DNA of 33,160 nucleotides, from assembly GCA_023511655.1 (NCBI GenBank), contig JAIMBB010000022.1, positions 1 through 33,160 of the forward strand, in the 5' to 3' direction. Positions 7,626-15,536 of this stretch are shown here, piece by piece. This stretch comes from Anaerolineae bacterium (lineage in GTDB: Bacteria > Chloroflexota > Anaerolineae > J036 > Brachytrichaceae). The translations under genes and the position numbers were made by a program. Each line of letters starts with the position of its first letter. Position 1 is the first letter of the stretch. Under the pieces are notes generated by a model, which searched no databases, was not told where the DNA came from, and saw only the letters and a list, made by a program, of their open reading frames with translations.

Positions 7626-8588
7626 ATGGCATCGGCGCCACACTCCGACTCGAAGCCGGTCGTCGTGTGTTACGGCGACCTCGTCACTGATCTGGTCATG
7701 ACGGTGGAGCGACTGCCCATCGTTGCCGAGCAAGTGCAGACCATCCACGCCATCACCGTCGAGCCGGGAGGAGCGGGCAACTTCCTCATCACCGCATCGC
7801 GCCTGGGGGCACGGGCCGTCGCGTTCGGCACGATCGGCGAAGACGCATACGGCCAGGCCGTGTATGATCTGTTGCTGGAAGAAGGGGTGGATGTGAGCTA
7901 CGCCCAGCGCGGCGCAGGCAGTGTGAACGTGCTGGTGCTGGTGATCATAGACGACGCCGGCCAACACGTCTTTCTGGTGCGCGATGGCGTGGGCGATCCC
8001 TTCGTGCTCGACGCGCGCTCCAGTGCGTTGATCCGACGCGCCGATTTGTTCTTCATGCCGGGCTACGCCCTGCACGAGCGGCGCGTAGCTGGCTCGGCGA
8101 TTGCTGCCACGCGGACAGCGGCCGAGGCGAGCGTGCCGGTCATGAACGACCTTGGCCCGATCGTCTCTGAGGCAGGCGTGCGTGAGGCAGCCCTGGAGAT
8201 CGTCCGCCTGAGCGAGGTCAGCCTGTTGACCGCCGACGAGGCGATGCGCTTTACGGGAGAGGACAGCGAGGATCGGGCGGCTAGATGGATGCTTGCGCAC
8301 GGCACGCGCCACGTCGTCGTCAAACGAGGTGGGGAAGGCTGTGCGGTGTATTCGGCCGGCGAGTATCATGCCATCCCGGGTATCCCGGTCGTCGTGCGCG
8401 ATACCACCGCAGCCGGCGATGCCTTCGCAGCCGGGTTTGCAGTGGCATGGCTCGAGCACCGCGACGTGCGCAGGGCAGCCGAATTTGCCAACTGCGTCGG
8501 CGCAGCCAAGGTGCAAAAGGTCGGCAGTGGCCGGCAATGTCCAACGATGGCGGAAATCGCAGCTGTGTGCCAGAGGATGGTCTCATAA
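7626..8588 (+). CDS. PfkB-family carbohydrate kinase
   Basis: A 320-residue ribokinase-like sugar kinase. The N-terminal signature PGGAGNFLITASRLG (residues 47-61) corresponds to the GGN/substrate lid region. The C-terminal signature DTTAAGDAFAAGF (259-271) contains the anion hole and catalytic base D265; it reads TAAGD where the commonest form is TGAGD. VVVKRGGEGC (230-239) is the usual nucleotide-binding strand. The start at 7626 fits the family; a longer frame begins at 7530 but encodes an unrelated Arg/Ser/Trp-rich lead. The protein transfers phosphate from ATP to a sugar or nucleoside-like substrate in the cytosol. The substrate cannot be assigned, since no sugar transporter or isomerase is adjacent. 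The divergent lutA-like gene shares its upstream region. Confidence 0.88.
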   Translation: MASAPHSDSKPVVVCYGDLVTDLVMTVERLPIVAEQVQTIHAITVEPGGAGNFLITASRLGARAVAFGTIGEDAYGQAVYDLLLEEGVDVSYAQRGAGSVNVLVLVIIDDAGQHVFLVRDGVGDPFVLDARSSALIRRADLFFMPGYALHERRVAGSAIAATRTAAEASVPVMNDLGPIVSEAGVREAALEIVRLSEVSLLTADEAMRFTGEDSEDRAARWMLAHGTRHVVVKRGGEGCAVYSAGEYHAIPGIPVVVRDTTAAGDAFAAGFAVAWLEHRDVRRAAEFANCVGAAKVQKVGSGRQCPTMAEIAAVCQRMVS

Positions 8589-8685
8589 TCTTTTCTTATC
8601 AATCGGATAATGTTCGCTTGATCTTCTCTCCATATCGTAGGCAAGTCGTAAAACACATTAGTGAAAACAGGAGAGAAGACAATCA

Positions 8686-9525
8686 ATGAAAAACACTATT
8701 CGCAAGGGCATCGCCAGCCTGGCGATGTTTGGACTCGTTGGCGCAAGCCTGGCCATGAGCGTTCCTGCACAGGCTCAATCACCGCTCGGCAAGATCTACG
8801 GGGTGGCGTTCATTGACGCCAACGCCAATGGCAAGCGTGACCCCGGTGAACAAACCACCCTCGGCCGCTTCAAGATCACCGACGGCGGCAACTTCTGGCG
8901 CTGCGGCAACACCGGTCGAGATAACAGCTACGGCCTCACGGTTCGTCCCGGCACTTACTTCGTTATGCCCATCGCCGGCCCCGGGCAGCACACCTCCACC
9001 CCGGTGATTCGCGTGCAGGTAGAAAAGCCTGGCTCGACGGTCGTGGCCGATTTGCCTTTGGTTCCTCAGCCGCTGGCGCTTGCCGAGAACTGCGGTGCAT
9101 ACGCTCCTAAGCGCACGGCGCGCGTGCCATGGGGCATCCCGGAGACGGCGGTTGCGAATGGCTTCACCACACTTGCTCACGCTATTGATGCTGCAGGTCT
9201 GTTCGACACGCTGAGCAGCGGCGGCCCCTTCACGGTATTCGCGCCGAACGACCTGGCCTTTGCCAAGTTCACCGAAGAAGAGCTGAACGCCATCCTCGCA
9301 GACAAGGCGCTGCTCACCTCGGTTCTGACATATCACGTGGTGCCCGGCCGGGTGTCAGCTAACGATGTGGTGAATTCGACCGAGCTGACGACGGTGAACG
9401 GCAAGACGCTGAAGGTGGAAATCAAAGACGGCGAGGTGTTCATCAATGACGCGCGCGTCGTCGCGACCGACGTCACAGCCGCCAACGGCATCGTTCACGT
9501 GATTGATACGGTCCTGGTTCCCTGA
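8686..9525 (+). CDS. Secreted fasciclin (FAS1) domain protein
   Basis: A 279-residue exported protein. Residues 1-30 are a classical signal peptide ending in AQA. Residues 35-125 form a beta-rich module opening with YGVAFIDANANGKRDPGE, an Asp/Asn-rich loop of the SdrD-B/calcium-binding type. Residues about 153-279 are one FAS1 domain: PFTVFAPNDLAFAKF (H1 region), TYHVVPG in the middle, and NGIVHVIDTVLVP (H2) at the very end. FAS1 domains mediate adhesion to other cells or matrix. There is no C-terminal anchor, so it is probably released or loosely bound. AGGAGAG-like purines (AGGAGA at 8670-8675) precede the ATG at suitable distance. It forms its own unit, ended by the terminator at 9563. Confidence 0.9.
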   Translation: MKNTIRKGIASLAMFGLVGASLAMSVPAQAQSPLGKIYGVAFIDANANGKRDPGEQTTLGRFKITDGGNFWRCGNTGRDNSYGLTVRPGTYFVMPIAGPGQHTSTPVIRVQVEKPGSTVVADLPLVPQPLALAENCGAYAPKRTARVPWGIPETAVANGFTTLAHAIDAAGLFDTLSSGGPFTVFAPNDLAFAKFTEEELNAILADKALLTSVLTYHVVPGRVSANDVVNSTELTTVNGKTLKVEIKDGEVFINDARVVATDVTAANGIVHVIDTVLVP

Positions 9526-9562
9526 CTTCCTGCGGGTAGCGCCTCGATCAGCGCTTCGATCG

Positions 9563-9598
9563 CACAATGCCAGGTGTCGTCCTGGCATTGTGTTTTTT
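9563..9598 (+). terminator. Rho-independent terminator after the FAS1 gene
   Basis: A perfect 12-bp stem, CACAATGCCAGG (9563-9574) and CCTGGCATTGTG (9581-9592), with a 6-base loop, is followed by six T's (9593-9598). It lies 38 bp after the FAS1 stop codon. This is the clearest terminator in the window. Confidence 0.92.
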
Positions 9599-9627
9599 CG
9601 AGAGCTTGTCCGTGGCGGCCGCCCGTC

Positions 9628-9900
9628 GTAGGGGCGACCCTGGGTGGTCACCTGCATGGTGCGGTCGCCCGCATGATCGCGCGCACGCGAATGGGCGGCC
9701 ACGCAGGGCCGCCCCTACATCACACCGCCGCTGCCCGTTGTAGGGGCGACCCTATGTGGTCGCCCGCATGGTGCGGTCGCCCGCATAATCGCCTACGCGC
9801 GAACAGGCGCCGCCGCCGGGCCGCCCCTACATCACACCGCCGCCCGTCGTAGGGGCGACCCTGTGCGGTCGCCCGCGCAACCGCGCGCGCCAACCCGTGC
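9628..9900. repeat. Tandem GC-rich repeat, about 2.5 copies of 109-112 bp
   Basis: Units begin GTAGGGGCGACCCT at 9628, 9740 and 9849. Units one and two run 112 and 109 bp; each has internal GGTCGCCCGCATGGTGCGG-like sequence and ends with GGGCCGCCCCTAC, the inverse of its beginning, followed by ATCACACCGCCG. The third unit is cut off near 9900. Each full unit can form a long stem (GTAGGGGCG against CGCCCCTAC). The pattern is that of a dispersed, REP-like intergenic element. Confidence 0.8.
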
Positions 9901-10095
9901 ACGCCAAACAAGCGGCCACCCTTCGAAGGCTTCCGGTAGGCGCCCCTCGCAAACGCCATCGTCCGACGCCCAGGTGCGCTTAAAGGCCGGTTATTGCTGG
10001 TTTATTTTCGACTTAATGCTCCCCTCTACCATGAAACCTGTTGGTAAGCGTGACACACAGAGCTCTTGCCAAGTTACTTATCGAATGGAGACCCT

Positions 10096-10854
10096 GTGAG
10101 CCTGCTTGACATCCGCGGTTTGCGCCTGGTGTATCCCAACGGCCATGAAGCGCTGAGGAACGTGAGCTTTTCGGCAGAGGCAGGTGAAATCGTCGCCATC
10201 ATCGGTCGCTCCGGCGCGGGCAAATCCACGTTGCTCCGTTGCATCAACGGGCTGGAGAAAGCCACAGAAGGCTCGATCGTCCTCGATGGGAAGGACATCA
10301 CGAAGATGAGCCAACAACAGTTGGCCGAGGAACGCCGCTACATCGGTTTCGTGTGGCAGGAATACAACCTCGTGGATCGTCTGCCCGCCTTGACGAATGT
10401 GTTGATGGGGCGGTTGGGCTACAAGAACAGCTTGGTGGGTGCCGTCGGCTATTTCGATCGCCGCGAACGTGAGCTGGCGGTGCACAACCTCGAACGCGTC
10501 AATCTGCTGCATCGCGCCACGCAACGCGCCGACAAGCTCTCCGGCGGCGAGAAACAACGCGTCTCGATCGCCCGGGCCATGACGCAGCAGCCAAAGATTC
10601 TGCTGGCCGATGAACCCGTAGCCAGCCTTGACCCAGAGTTGTCGGTGCAAGTGTTAAGTGACTTGGCACGCGTGGCACGCGAGGACAAAGTGCTCACGCT
10701 GATCAACATCCATCAAGTTGAGCTGGCCCGTCAATTTGCCGATCGCATCATCGGTTTGGCGCAAGGTGTGGTCGTGTTCGATGGCAAAGCGGAACAGTTG
10801 ACCGAAGCCATCATGGATCGCGTGTATCGCTTCGACAAGATGCCAGTTGCGTGA
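10096..10854 (+). CDS. phnC: Phosphonate ABC transporter, ATP-binding protein
   Basis: A 252-residue cytosolic ATPase of the PhnCDE importer. Walker A reads GRSGAGKST, the ABC signature LSGGEKQRVSIARAM, and Walker B ILLADEPVASLD. WQEYNLVDRLPALTNVLMGRLG is the stretch that distinguishes PhnC from other importer ATPases. I start at the GTG at 10096 (SLLDIRGLRLVYPNG), because GGAG at 10087-10090 is well spaced; an in-frame ATG at 10066 adds ten unrelated residues. It is the first gene of the phosphonate locus and is followed closely by phnE. Expression is expected to respond to phosphate limitation, but I cannot identify a Pho box with confidence. Confidence 0.93.
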   Translation: MSLLDIRGLRLVYPNGHEALRNVSFSAEAGEIVAIIGRSGAGKSTLLRCINGLEKATEGSIVLDGKDITKMSQQQLAEERRYIGFVWQEYNLVDRLPALTNVLMGRLGYKNSLVGAVGYFDRRERELAVHNLERVNLLHRATQRADKLSGGEKQRVSIARAMTQQPKILLADEPVASLDPELSVQVLSDLARVAREDKVLTLINIHQVELARQFADRIIGLAQGVVVFDGKAEQLTEAIMDRVYRFDKMPVA

Positions 10855-10870
10855 AAGGATAGCGTGTGGG

Positions 10871-11983
10871 ATGGAAATAGCCAACAAAGAGGTCGTAGTC
10901 CAAACAGAAGCCGAGCGGAAAGGGCCCCCCGTTGTCTTGCGCGGTCAATTGCTCTCGCCGTTTCCGAGAATCACCCTGTCGGGCATTCTGCTCTTCGCGC
11001 TGATCACGACCATATTCCTGTGGGCCGTGCAGGGCACGCGCCCTCAGCCGGAACAACTGGTGCGGGGCATTCCCAACATCGTCAACTTCGTCACCCGTCT
11101 CTTCCCGGTGGATTTCGATTGGCATGCGATCGCCAAACTGCCGGTGGAGATCAGCCTGCCGTTCTCGATACAGGCGCGCTACACCGACACGCTCGACGGC
11201 GACGCGACGTTGGAACAAGTGGCGGCGGAACTGCGAGAAACGGTGCCGCTCGATGAGTTGTTGGAGAGCGGTCAGCCAATGCCGGAGCAGCCACAGGTGA
11301 GCGCGCCCGTTCAGGCCTCGCTACTATTGGAGCCGGGCGAGTTCCGGATCACGAACGAACCCTCGAAGTTGAATCGCGTGTGGGTGCCGGGCATTCTGCC
11401 GGCCGTCATCGAGACGTTGCAGATGGCGTTGATCGGCACTGCGCTGGCGGTGATTCTCGCCATCCCCTTCGCACTGTTAGCTGCCCGAAACACCTCACCC
11501 CATCCGGTGATCTATCAAGCTACGCGCCTGATCATGAATGCCAACCGGGCTATTCCTGAGTTGATCTTCGCATTGGTGTTCGTGGCAGCCATCGGCCTCG
11601 GCCCGTTCACAGGTGTGTTGGCATTGGGCATCGCAGCAATCGGTTCGATGGGCCGCTTGTACGCCGAGGCGATCGAACAGATCGACCCTCAGCAAGTGCT
11701 TGCCGTGCGCGCCACTGGCGCGAGTCGGTTGCCTATCTTCACCCACGGCGTGATCCCGCAAGTGATGCCGCTAATGGCCAGCTACTCGCTCGTGTTGTTC
11801 GAGCACAACGTGCGCGCGGCGACCATCCTCGGCATCGTCGGGGCTGGTGGCGTCGGTTTCGCGCTTCAGAAATACATGGCCCTGTTCCAATTTCGCGAGC
11901 TGATGGGAGCGGTGATCGTGTTGATCGTCGCCGTGACGATCATTGATCGCATCAGCGCGCATATTCGCCAGCGGTTGATCTGA
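10871..11983 (+). CDS. phnE: Phosphonate ABC transporter, permease protein, with an enlarged extracytoplasmic loop
   Basis: The membrane subunit of the phosphonate importer, 370 residues against about 260-290 usual for PhnE. A first membrane helix lies at about 34-54. The core permease domain (about 173-370) has AVIETLQMALIGTALAVILAIPFALLA in pieces, the EAA loop between 264 and 287 (EAIEQIDPQQVLAVRATGAS) and NVRAATILGIVGAGGVGF-like sequence in the last third. Between LFPVDFDW and PAVIETLQ the protein carries about 85 extra residues, acidic and Pro/Glu-rich in part (about 88-172), absent from typical PhnE. The start at 10871 (MEIANKEVV) has AAAGGA upstream; a TTG at 10847 is in frame and would overlap phnC. 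It lies 16 bp after phnC. Confidence 0.9.
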   Translation: MEIANKEVVVQTEAERKGPPVVLRGQLLSPFPRITLSGILLFALITTIFLWAVQGTRPQPEQLVRGIPNIVNFVTRLFPVDFDWHAIAKLPVEISLPFSIQARYTDTLDGDATLEQVAAELRETVPLDELLESGQPMPEQPQVSAPVQASLLLEPGEFRITNEPSKLNRVWVPGILPAVIETLQMALIGTALAVILAIPFALLAARNTSPHPVIYQATRLIMNANRAIPELIFALVFVAAIGLGPFTGVLALGIAAIGSMGRLYAEAIEQIDPQQVLAVRATGASRLPIFTHGVIPQVMPLMASYSLVLFEHNVRAATILGIVGAGGVGFALQKYMALFQFRELMGAVIVLIVAVTIIDRISAHIRQRLI

Positions 11984-12154
11984 AACGCTGAGCGACGCGT
12001 TCATCCGGGTCTGAACCTTTGGCAAATTCGAGCTCGCCGAAGCCGGTGAACCGTTGCGAAGTGTTGGAAGCAGGGATCGGATTTTTGCGTTACGCGGAAT
12101 TCGACGCGAATGAATGTGAGTCAATCACTTGAGTAGTCACAGGAGGAATCAGTC

Positions 12155-13192
12155 ATGAACAGACGAAAGTTTTTGCGTGCTTCGGCGCTCACCGTGGGCT
12201 CGGCCGCCTTTGCTTCGATCGTGGGCAAAGCCCCGGCCTTCTCGCTCAACCTGAACCAGTCGCCGAGCGAGTTCAAGGTCGGCATCTTCGCCGGCAGCGA
12301 TGCCGAGCAAACGCTCAAAGCCGCCGAGCCGATCCGCGCACATCTGGAGAGGTCGCTCGGCATTCCCGTCACGCTCACCACTGGCTCCAGCTATAGCGCT
12401 GTCATCGAGGCGGTGCGCAACAAGTTTGTGGATGCGTTCGAGGTCGGCCCGTTTGCCTACGTGCTGGCCAGCAGCCAGACCAAACTCGATCCACTCGCCG
12501 TCGGCATCTATCCGCGCGTGCCTCGCGGCGGTACAGCGGTGTATAACCCTAAGGAAGCCCCGTTCTACTTCAGTGTGTTCTTCACGAAGAAAGGCTCAGG
12601 CATCCGCACTCTGGCCGATTTGAAGGGCAAGCGCTTCGCTTTCGTAGATCCAGCTTCGACCAGTGGCAATCTGATGCCGCGCACCATGCTGTTGAAGAAC
12701 AAGATTGATCCTGACAAGGACATGCAATCGGTCTTCGCCGGCAGCCACCCATCGGCGTTGATCGCCGTTTGGAATGACAAAGCGGACGCTGGGGCGAATT
12801 ACGAAGACAACCTCTACACCCTGGCGAATCAGGGTCAGGTGGATGTGTGTGGCTTCGCCGATGGCATCAACCGCCGCCGCACGCCGCAGGAGATTCAACT
12901 TAAATACAACGCCTGCAAAGACGGTCAAATCGTTATCATCGCCTACAGCGACCCGATTCCCAACACTCCCTTCGCCGTCCGCGATGAGCTGCCTCCGGCT
13001 TTCAAGAGCGCGGTGAAAAGCGCATTGCTGGCCGTGCGTGATTCGCCGGCGCTGGTGGCAGCCTACAGGCAGTGGTACGTGGACCCGGTGGCCGAGTATC
13101 CGACGCTGAGGTTGAAGAACATTGATAGCTTCTTCAACGGCCTGCGCGATGCAGCGCGTCTGCTCAAGCTCGATTTGAGCTCGATGCGATAG
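12155..13192 (+). CDS. phnD: Phosphonate ABC transporter, substrate-binding protein
   Basis: A 345-residue periplasmic/extracytoplasmic binding protein. The N-terminus MNRRKFLRAS followed by a hydrophobic stretch looks like a twin-arginine signal. The mature part has the PhnD/PBP-like hallmarks: KVGIFAGSDAEQTLKAAEPI, then the ligand-loop region VDAFEVGPFAYVLAS, RFAFVDPASTSGNLMPRTML, and a hinge segment near VFAGSHPSALIAVWNDKADAG. A strong ribosome binding site AGGAGG (12140-12145) precedes the ATG. It is separated from phnE by 171 bp, more than other gaps in the locus, so it may have its own promoter, which would suit a binding protein needed in excess over the membrane parts. The nature of the phosphonate bound is not visible. 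Confidence 0.93.
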   Translation: MNRRKFLRASALTVGSAAFASIVGKAPAFSLNLNQSPSEFKVGIFAGSDAEQTLKAAEPIRAHLERSLGIPVTLTTGSSYSAVIEAVRNKFVDAFEVGPFAYVLASSQTKLDPLAVGIYPRVPRGGTAVYNPKEAPFYFSVFFTKKGSGIRTLADLKGKRFAFVDPASTSGNLMPRTMLLKNKIDPDKDMQSVFAGSHPSALIAVWNDKADAGANYEDNLYTLANQGQVDVCGFADGINRRRTPQEIQLKYNACKDGQIVIIAYSDPIPNTPFAVRDELPPAFKSAVKSALLAVRDSPALVAAYRQWYVDPVAEYPTLRLKNIDSFFNGLRDAARLLKLDLSSMR

Positions 13193-13227
13193 CGCAGTTT
13201 CTCCAACTTCGCAGGAATGACCAGCAT

Positions 13228-13267
13228 GGTGACTCGTGGCTCATCTGAGCGTGGGCCACGAGTCACC
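13228..13267 (+). promoter_or_regulatory. Perfect 13-bp hairpin between phnD and phnG
   Basis: GGTGACTCGTGGC (13228-13240) and GCCACGAGTCACC (13255-13267) pair perfectly across a 14-base loop. No T run follows, so it is not a standard intrinsic terminator. Its position between the transport genes and the lyase genes suggests an mRNA-processing, stabilising or attenuating element. Confidence 0.6.
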
Positions 13268-13290
13268 GACGATGTATTGCCAATCGGCCC

Positions 13291-13710
13291 ATGCATCCGC
13301 TCTCGATCCTCAGCCGTGCTTCCGCACACGAGGTCATCTCCCTGGCCGACGACATCCTGGCGCAGTTCGAAGAGATACAGGTGCTCCAGAATCGCACCGG
13401 CATCGTCATGCTGCCATATCGCGACAGCGCCAGGGGCGTGACCTTTCACCTGGGCGAAGTGCTCATGGCCGAGGCACATATACGATCCAGGCTGCCATCA
13501 GGCCGAGAAGTCGAGGGCTACGGTGCGTGTCTGGGGCGCGACCTGCAACATGCGCTGGCGATGGCCGTGTTGGATGCTGCGCTGCGCGGCGGTGTGGAAG
13601 CCGAACGCATTGAGGCGTTCGTCGCGAGTCAGGCGGCGGCGCTGGCCGCGCACGATTCGGCGTTGCTGACGAAAGTCGAAGCGACGCGCGTGACGATGGA
13701 GACGTTTTGA
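13291..13710 (+). CDS. phnG: C-P lyase core complex subunit PhnG
   Basis: A 139-residue protein; PhnG of Escherichia coli is about 150. Recognisable parts are RTGIVMLPYRDS, then FHLGEVLMAEAHI, then a GYGACLGRDLQHALAMAVLDAAL helix region, and a final basic/acidic stretch ending VEATRVTMETF. In the family PhnG forms the G2H2I2J2 core and, with PhnI, PhnH and PhnL, takes part in making ribose 1-phosphonate 5-triphosphate from ATP and phosphonate. The start ATG at 13291 has no clear ribosome binding site. Its stop overlaps the next start (TGATG at 13708-13712), which implies translational coupling to phnH. Confidence 0.87.
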   Translation: MHPLSILSRASAHEVISLADDILAQFEEIQVLQNRTGIVMLPYRDSARGVTFHLGEVLMAEAHIRSRLPSGREVEGYGACLGRDLQHALAMAVLDAALRGGVEAERIEAFVASQAAALAAHDSALLTKVEATRVTMETF

Positions 13711-14276
13711 TGCTCGGCGCCACTGCTACGTACAGTCACGCCGAAGCGATCGCCCGCCAGGCATTCCTGGCACTGATGTGGGCTCTCAGCTACCCCGGCC
13801 GTGTGCGCCAGTTGCCTCCGTCGCGCTTCGACGAGGACGATTTCATGTTGTTCGGGCGCGCCTTGCTCGACCCCGAAACGAGCTATTTCTGTCCGGATGG
13901 ATCCTTAGCTGCGCGGCTGGCCCGGCATGGCGCGAAGAGCCGGTCTGTTGCCTCAGCTGCCTACGTGTTTCTGCCGCGCCTGGACGAAGCGGCCCTGGCG
14001 CTGGTATCCGAGGTGAGGCTCGGCACGCATGCCCTACCGGATGAAGGCGCGACCTTGATCGTCGGTTGCGATCTGGATGCAGCGGACGCGCCGGAGATCG
14101 TGTGCAGCGGGCCGGGGATCGAAGGGCAGGTGCGCGTGCGCATCGGCAGTGTGCCTTTGGCGTTCTGGGAGTTGCGGCGGCAAATGATCCGCTATCCGTT
14201 GGGCTTCGACGCCTTCTTCGTGCACCGCGGCCGCGTCGTCGGCTTCCCGCGCACCACGCAAGCGGAGGTGGCCTAG
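13710..14276 (+). CDS. phnH: C-P lyase core complex subunit PhnH
   Basis: A 188-residue protein of the usual PhnH length (about 190). The N-terminal AFLALMWALSYPGRVRQLP matches the family's conserved FR-LL-AMS-PG region. The C-terminal PLGFDAFFVHRGRVVGFPRTT matches the strongly conserved PLGID...AIPRTT end. PhnH is a PLP-transferase-fold protein without PLP that completes the C-P lyase core. The start ATG at 13710 overlaps the phnG stop. The protein should be cytosolic. Confidence 0.9.
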   Translation: MLGATATYSHAEAIARQAFLALMWALSYPGRVRQLPPSRFDEDDFMLFGRALLDPETSYFCPDGSLAARLARHGAKSRSVASAAYVFLPRLDEAALALVSEVRLGTHALPDEGATLIVGCDLDAADAPEIVCSGPGIEGQVRVRIGSVPLAFWELRRQMIRYPLGFDAFFVHRGRVVGFPRTTQAEVA

Positions 14277-14278
14277 CG

Positions 14279-15532
14279 ATGTATGTCGCAGCCCGAGGCG
14301 GCGAGAGCGCCATTCGCAACGCCGAGCGGCTCTACCGCGATTTGGTCGGCGCTTTCGACGCCGAGACAGTGCACACCATCGAGCGCGCCATGCCCTATCT
14401 GGTTGACCGAGTCATGGGAGAGGGCTCGCTCTACGCGCCGGAACTGGCGGCGCTGGCCCTGGCCCAGAGCGGCGGCGACTTGTACGAAGCGGTGCTGATG
14501 TTGCGCGCCTTTCGCAGCACACAGCCGCGCCTAGCCTATGCCCGTCCGGTGGATGCGAGCAGCATGCTCGTCGTGCGGCGCATTTCGGCCGCTTTCAAAG
14601 ATATTCCCGGCGGGCAGGTGCTCGGCCCCACGCTCGACTATAGCCATCGCCTCTTGCAGCTCGAGGTTCTGGATCGCGATGCGAAAGCGCAGGACGAGGA
14701 GGAGCGATCGCAGGCCGGCGAACAAGAGGAGGACGGCGAGGAGGCGGGGATGGCGGGTGAGCGATCCGGAGTGAGCAATTGCAACTATCCCCTCGTCGCC
14801 GACTGGCAGCGCGATGCCGGGCTGTTGCCGCTTCTGGCCGTCCATCCTTGCCCGGATGCGTCCGAGATTCCGGATGTGACGCGAGAACCGTTGCTCTTTC
14901 CTGCGCCGCGCGCCATGCGCCTGCAATCGCTGTCCAGGGCCGATACCGGCGGAGTGCTGGCACTGGGCTACGCCAACATGCGCGGTTACGGAGCAGTCCA
15001 TCCCACCGTGAATGAAGTTCGACTGGGCTATGCCGAGATAGAGATCGCCCATCCCATCACCAATGAGCTGTTCAGCATCGGCCGCATCCGCGTGACCCAC
15101 GCCGAGGTCGTCACTGCGCTCAAGTCCGCATCCGTCGGCAATGGAGCGCAGCCGGATGGTGACACAAAGCTGCATCTGGAGCTGGGCTTCTGCGCCACGG
15201 TCGGCTGGAACGAGGTCAAGACCATCGCGGGCGCGATGCTCGACCTGGCCATGGATCTGCCCGATCCGCATCCCTCACACACCGAGGAATACGTGCTGTA
15301 TCACACCGATCCGGTGGAATCGTCCGGCTTCTGCATCCACTATAAGCTGCCGCACTACGTGACATTCGGCAGCGAGCTGGACGTGGTGCGCAGCGTGGGT
15401 GAAGCGAAGCGGGTGGCCGGCCTGGGCGATTATTACGGCGACGGCGATCATCTGGTCAGCGGCATGCCGGGCACGTATTCGGAACGGCCCGGCGCGCCCC
15501 TGGTTCCGGAGGGCACCGCCGAACAGGTCTGA
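14279..15532 (+). CDS. phnI: C-P lyase core complex subunit PhnI, with an acidic insertion
   Basis: A 417-residue protein; E. coli PhnI is about 354. Conserved parts are YVAARGGESAIRNAERL at the start, the GSLYAPELAALALAQSGGD segment, HPITNELFSIGRIRVTHAEV, ELGFCATVGWNEVKTIAGAM and the HTEEYVLYHTDPVESSGFC stretch, then HYVTFGSELDVVR. PhnI has nucleosidase activity on its own and, with G, H and L, installs the phosphonate on ribose triphosphate. Residues about 136-165 are an extra acidic, Glu/Gln/Ala-rich run with no counterpart in the standard protein. I start at 14279, with GGAGG (14263-14267) upstream; the same frame is open back to 14066 but that part is the phnH gene read in another frame. 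Only two bases separate it from phnH. Confidence 0.93.
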   Translation: MYVAARGGESAIRNAERLYRDLVGAFDAETVHTIERAMPYLVDRVMGEGSLYAPELAALALAQSGGDLYEAVLMLRAFRSTQPRLAYARPVDASSMLVVRRISAAFKDIPGGQVLGPTLDYSHRLLQLEVLDRDAKAQDEEERSQAGEQEEDGEEAGMAGERSGVSNCNYPLVADWQRDAGLLPLLAVHPCPDASEIPDVTREPLLFPAPRAMRLQSLSRADTGGVLALGYANMRGYGAVHPTVNEVRLGYAEIEIAHPITNELFSIGRIRVTHAEVVTALKSASVGNGAQPDGDTKLHLELGFCATVGWNEVKTIAGAMLDLAMDLPDPHPSHTEEYVLYHTDPVESSGFCIHYKLPHYVTFGSELDVVRSVGEAKRVAGLGDYYGDGDHLVSGMPGTYSERPGAPLVPEGTAEQV

Positions 15533-15536
15533 TCGC

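Larger units (their letters stand above)
9526..10095. other. 570-bp non-coding block before the phosphonate locus
   Basis: This stretch holds the fas1 terminator (9563-9598), the GC-rich tandem repeat (9628-9900) and an AT-rich patch (about 9985-10030) just before phnC. The patch contains TTATTG (9991-9996) and TTAATG (10013-10018) 16 bp apart, a weak promoter-like pair that could serve phnC. I see no gene; the open frames over the repeats are low-complexity Arg/Ala/Gly products of the repeat itself. Confidence 0.6.

Noticed and set aside
9628-9900. Possible CRISPR array
   Set aside because: Units of about 110 bp in tandem with no short identical repeats or unique spacers, and no cas genes.
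11984-12154. Possible small gene or tRNA between phnE and phnD
   Set aside because: No cloverleaf or TTCGA arm in the right context, and the open frames lack any recognisable protein character.
14066-14278. Upstream extension of the phnI frame
   Set aside because: It lies inside phnH in another frame, is Arg/Gly-rich and has no family resemblance; 14279 has a ribosome binding site and the PhnI start.
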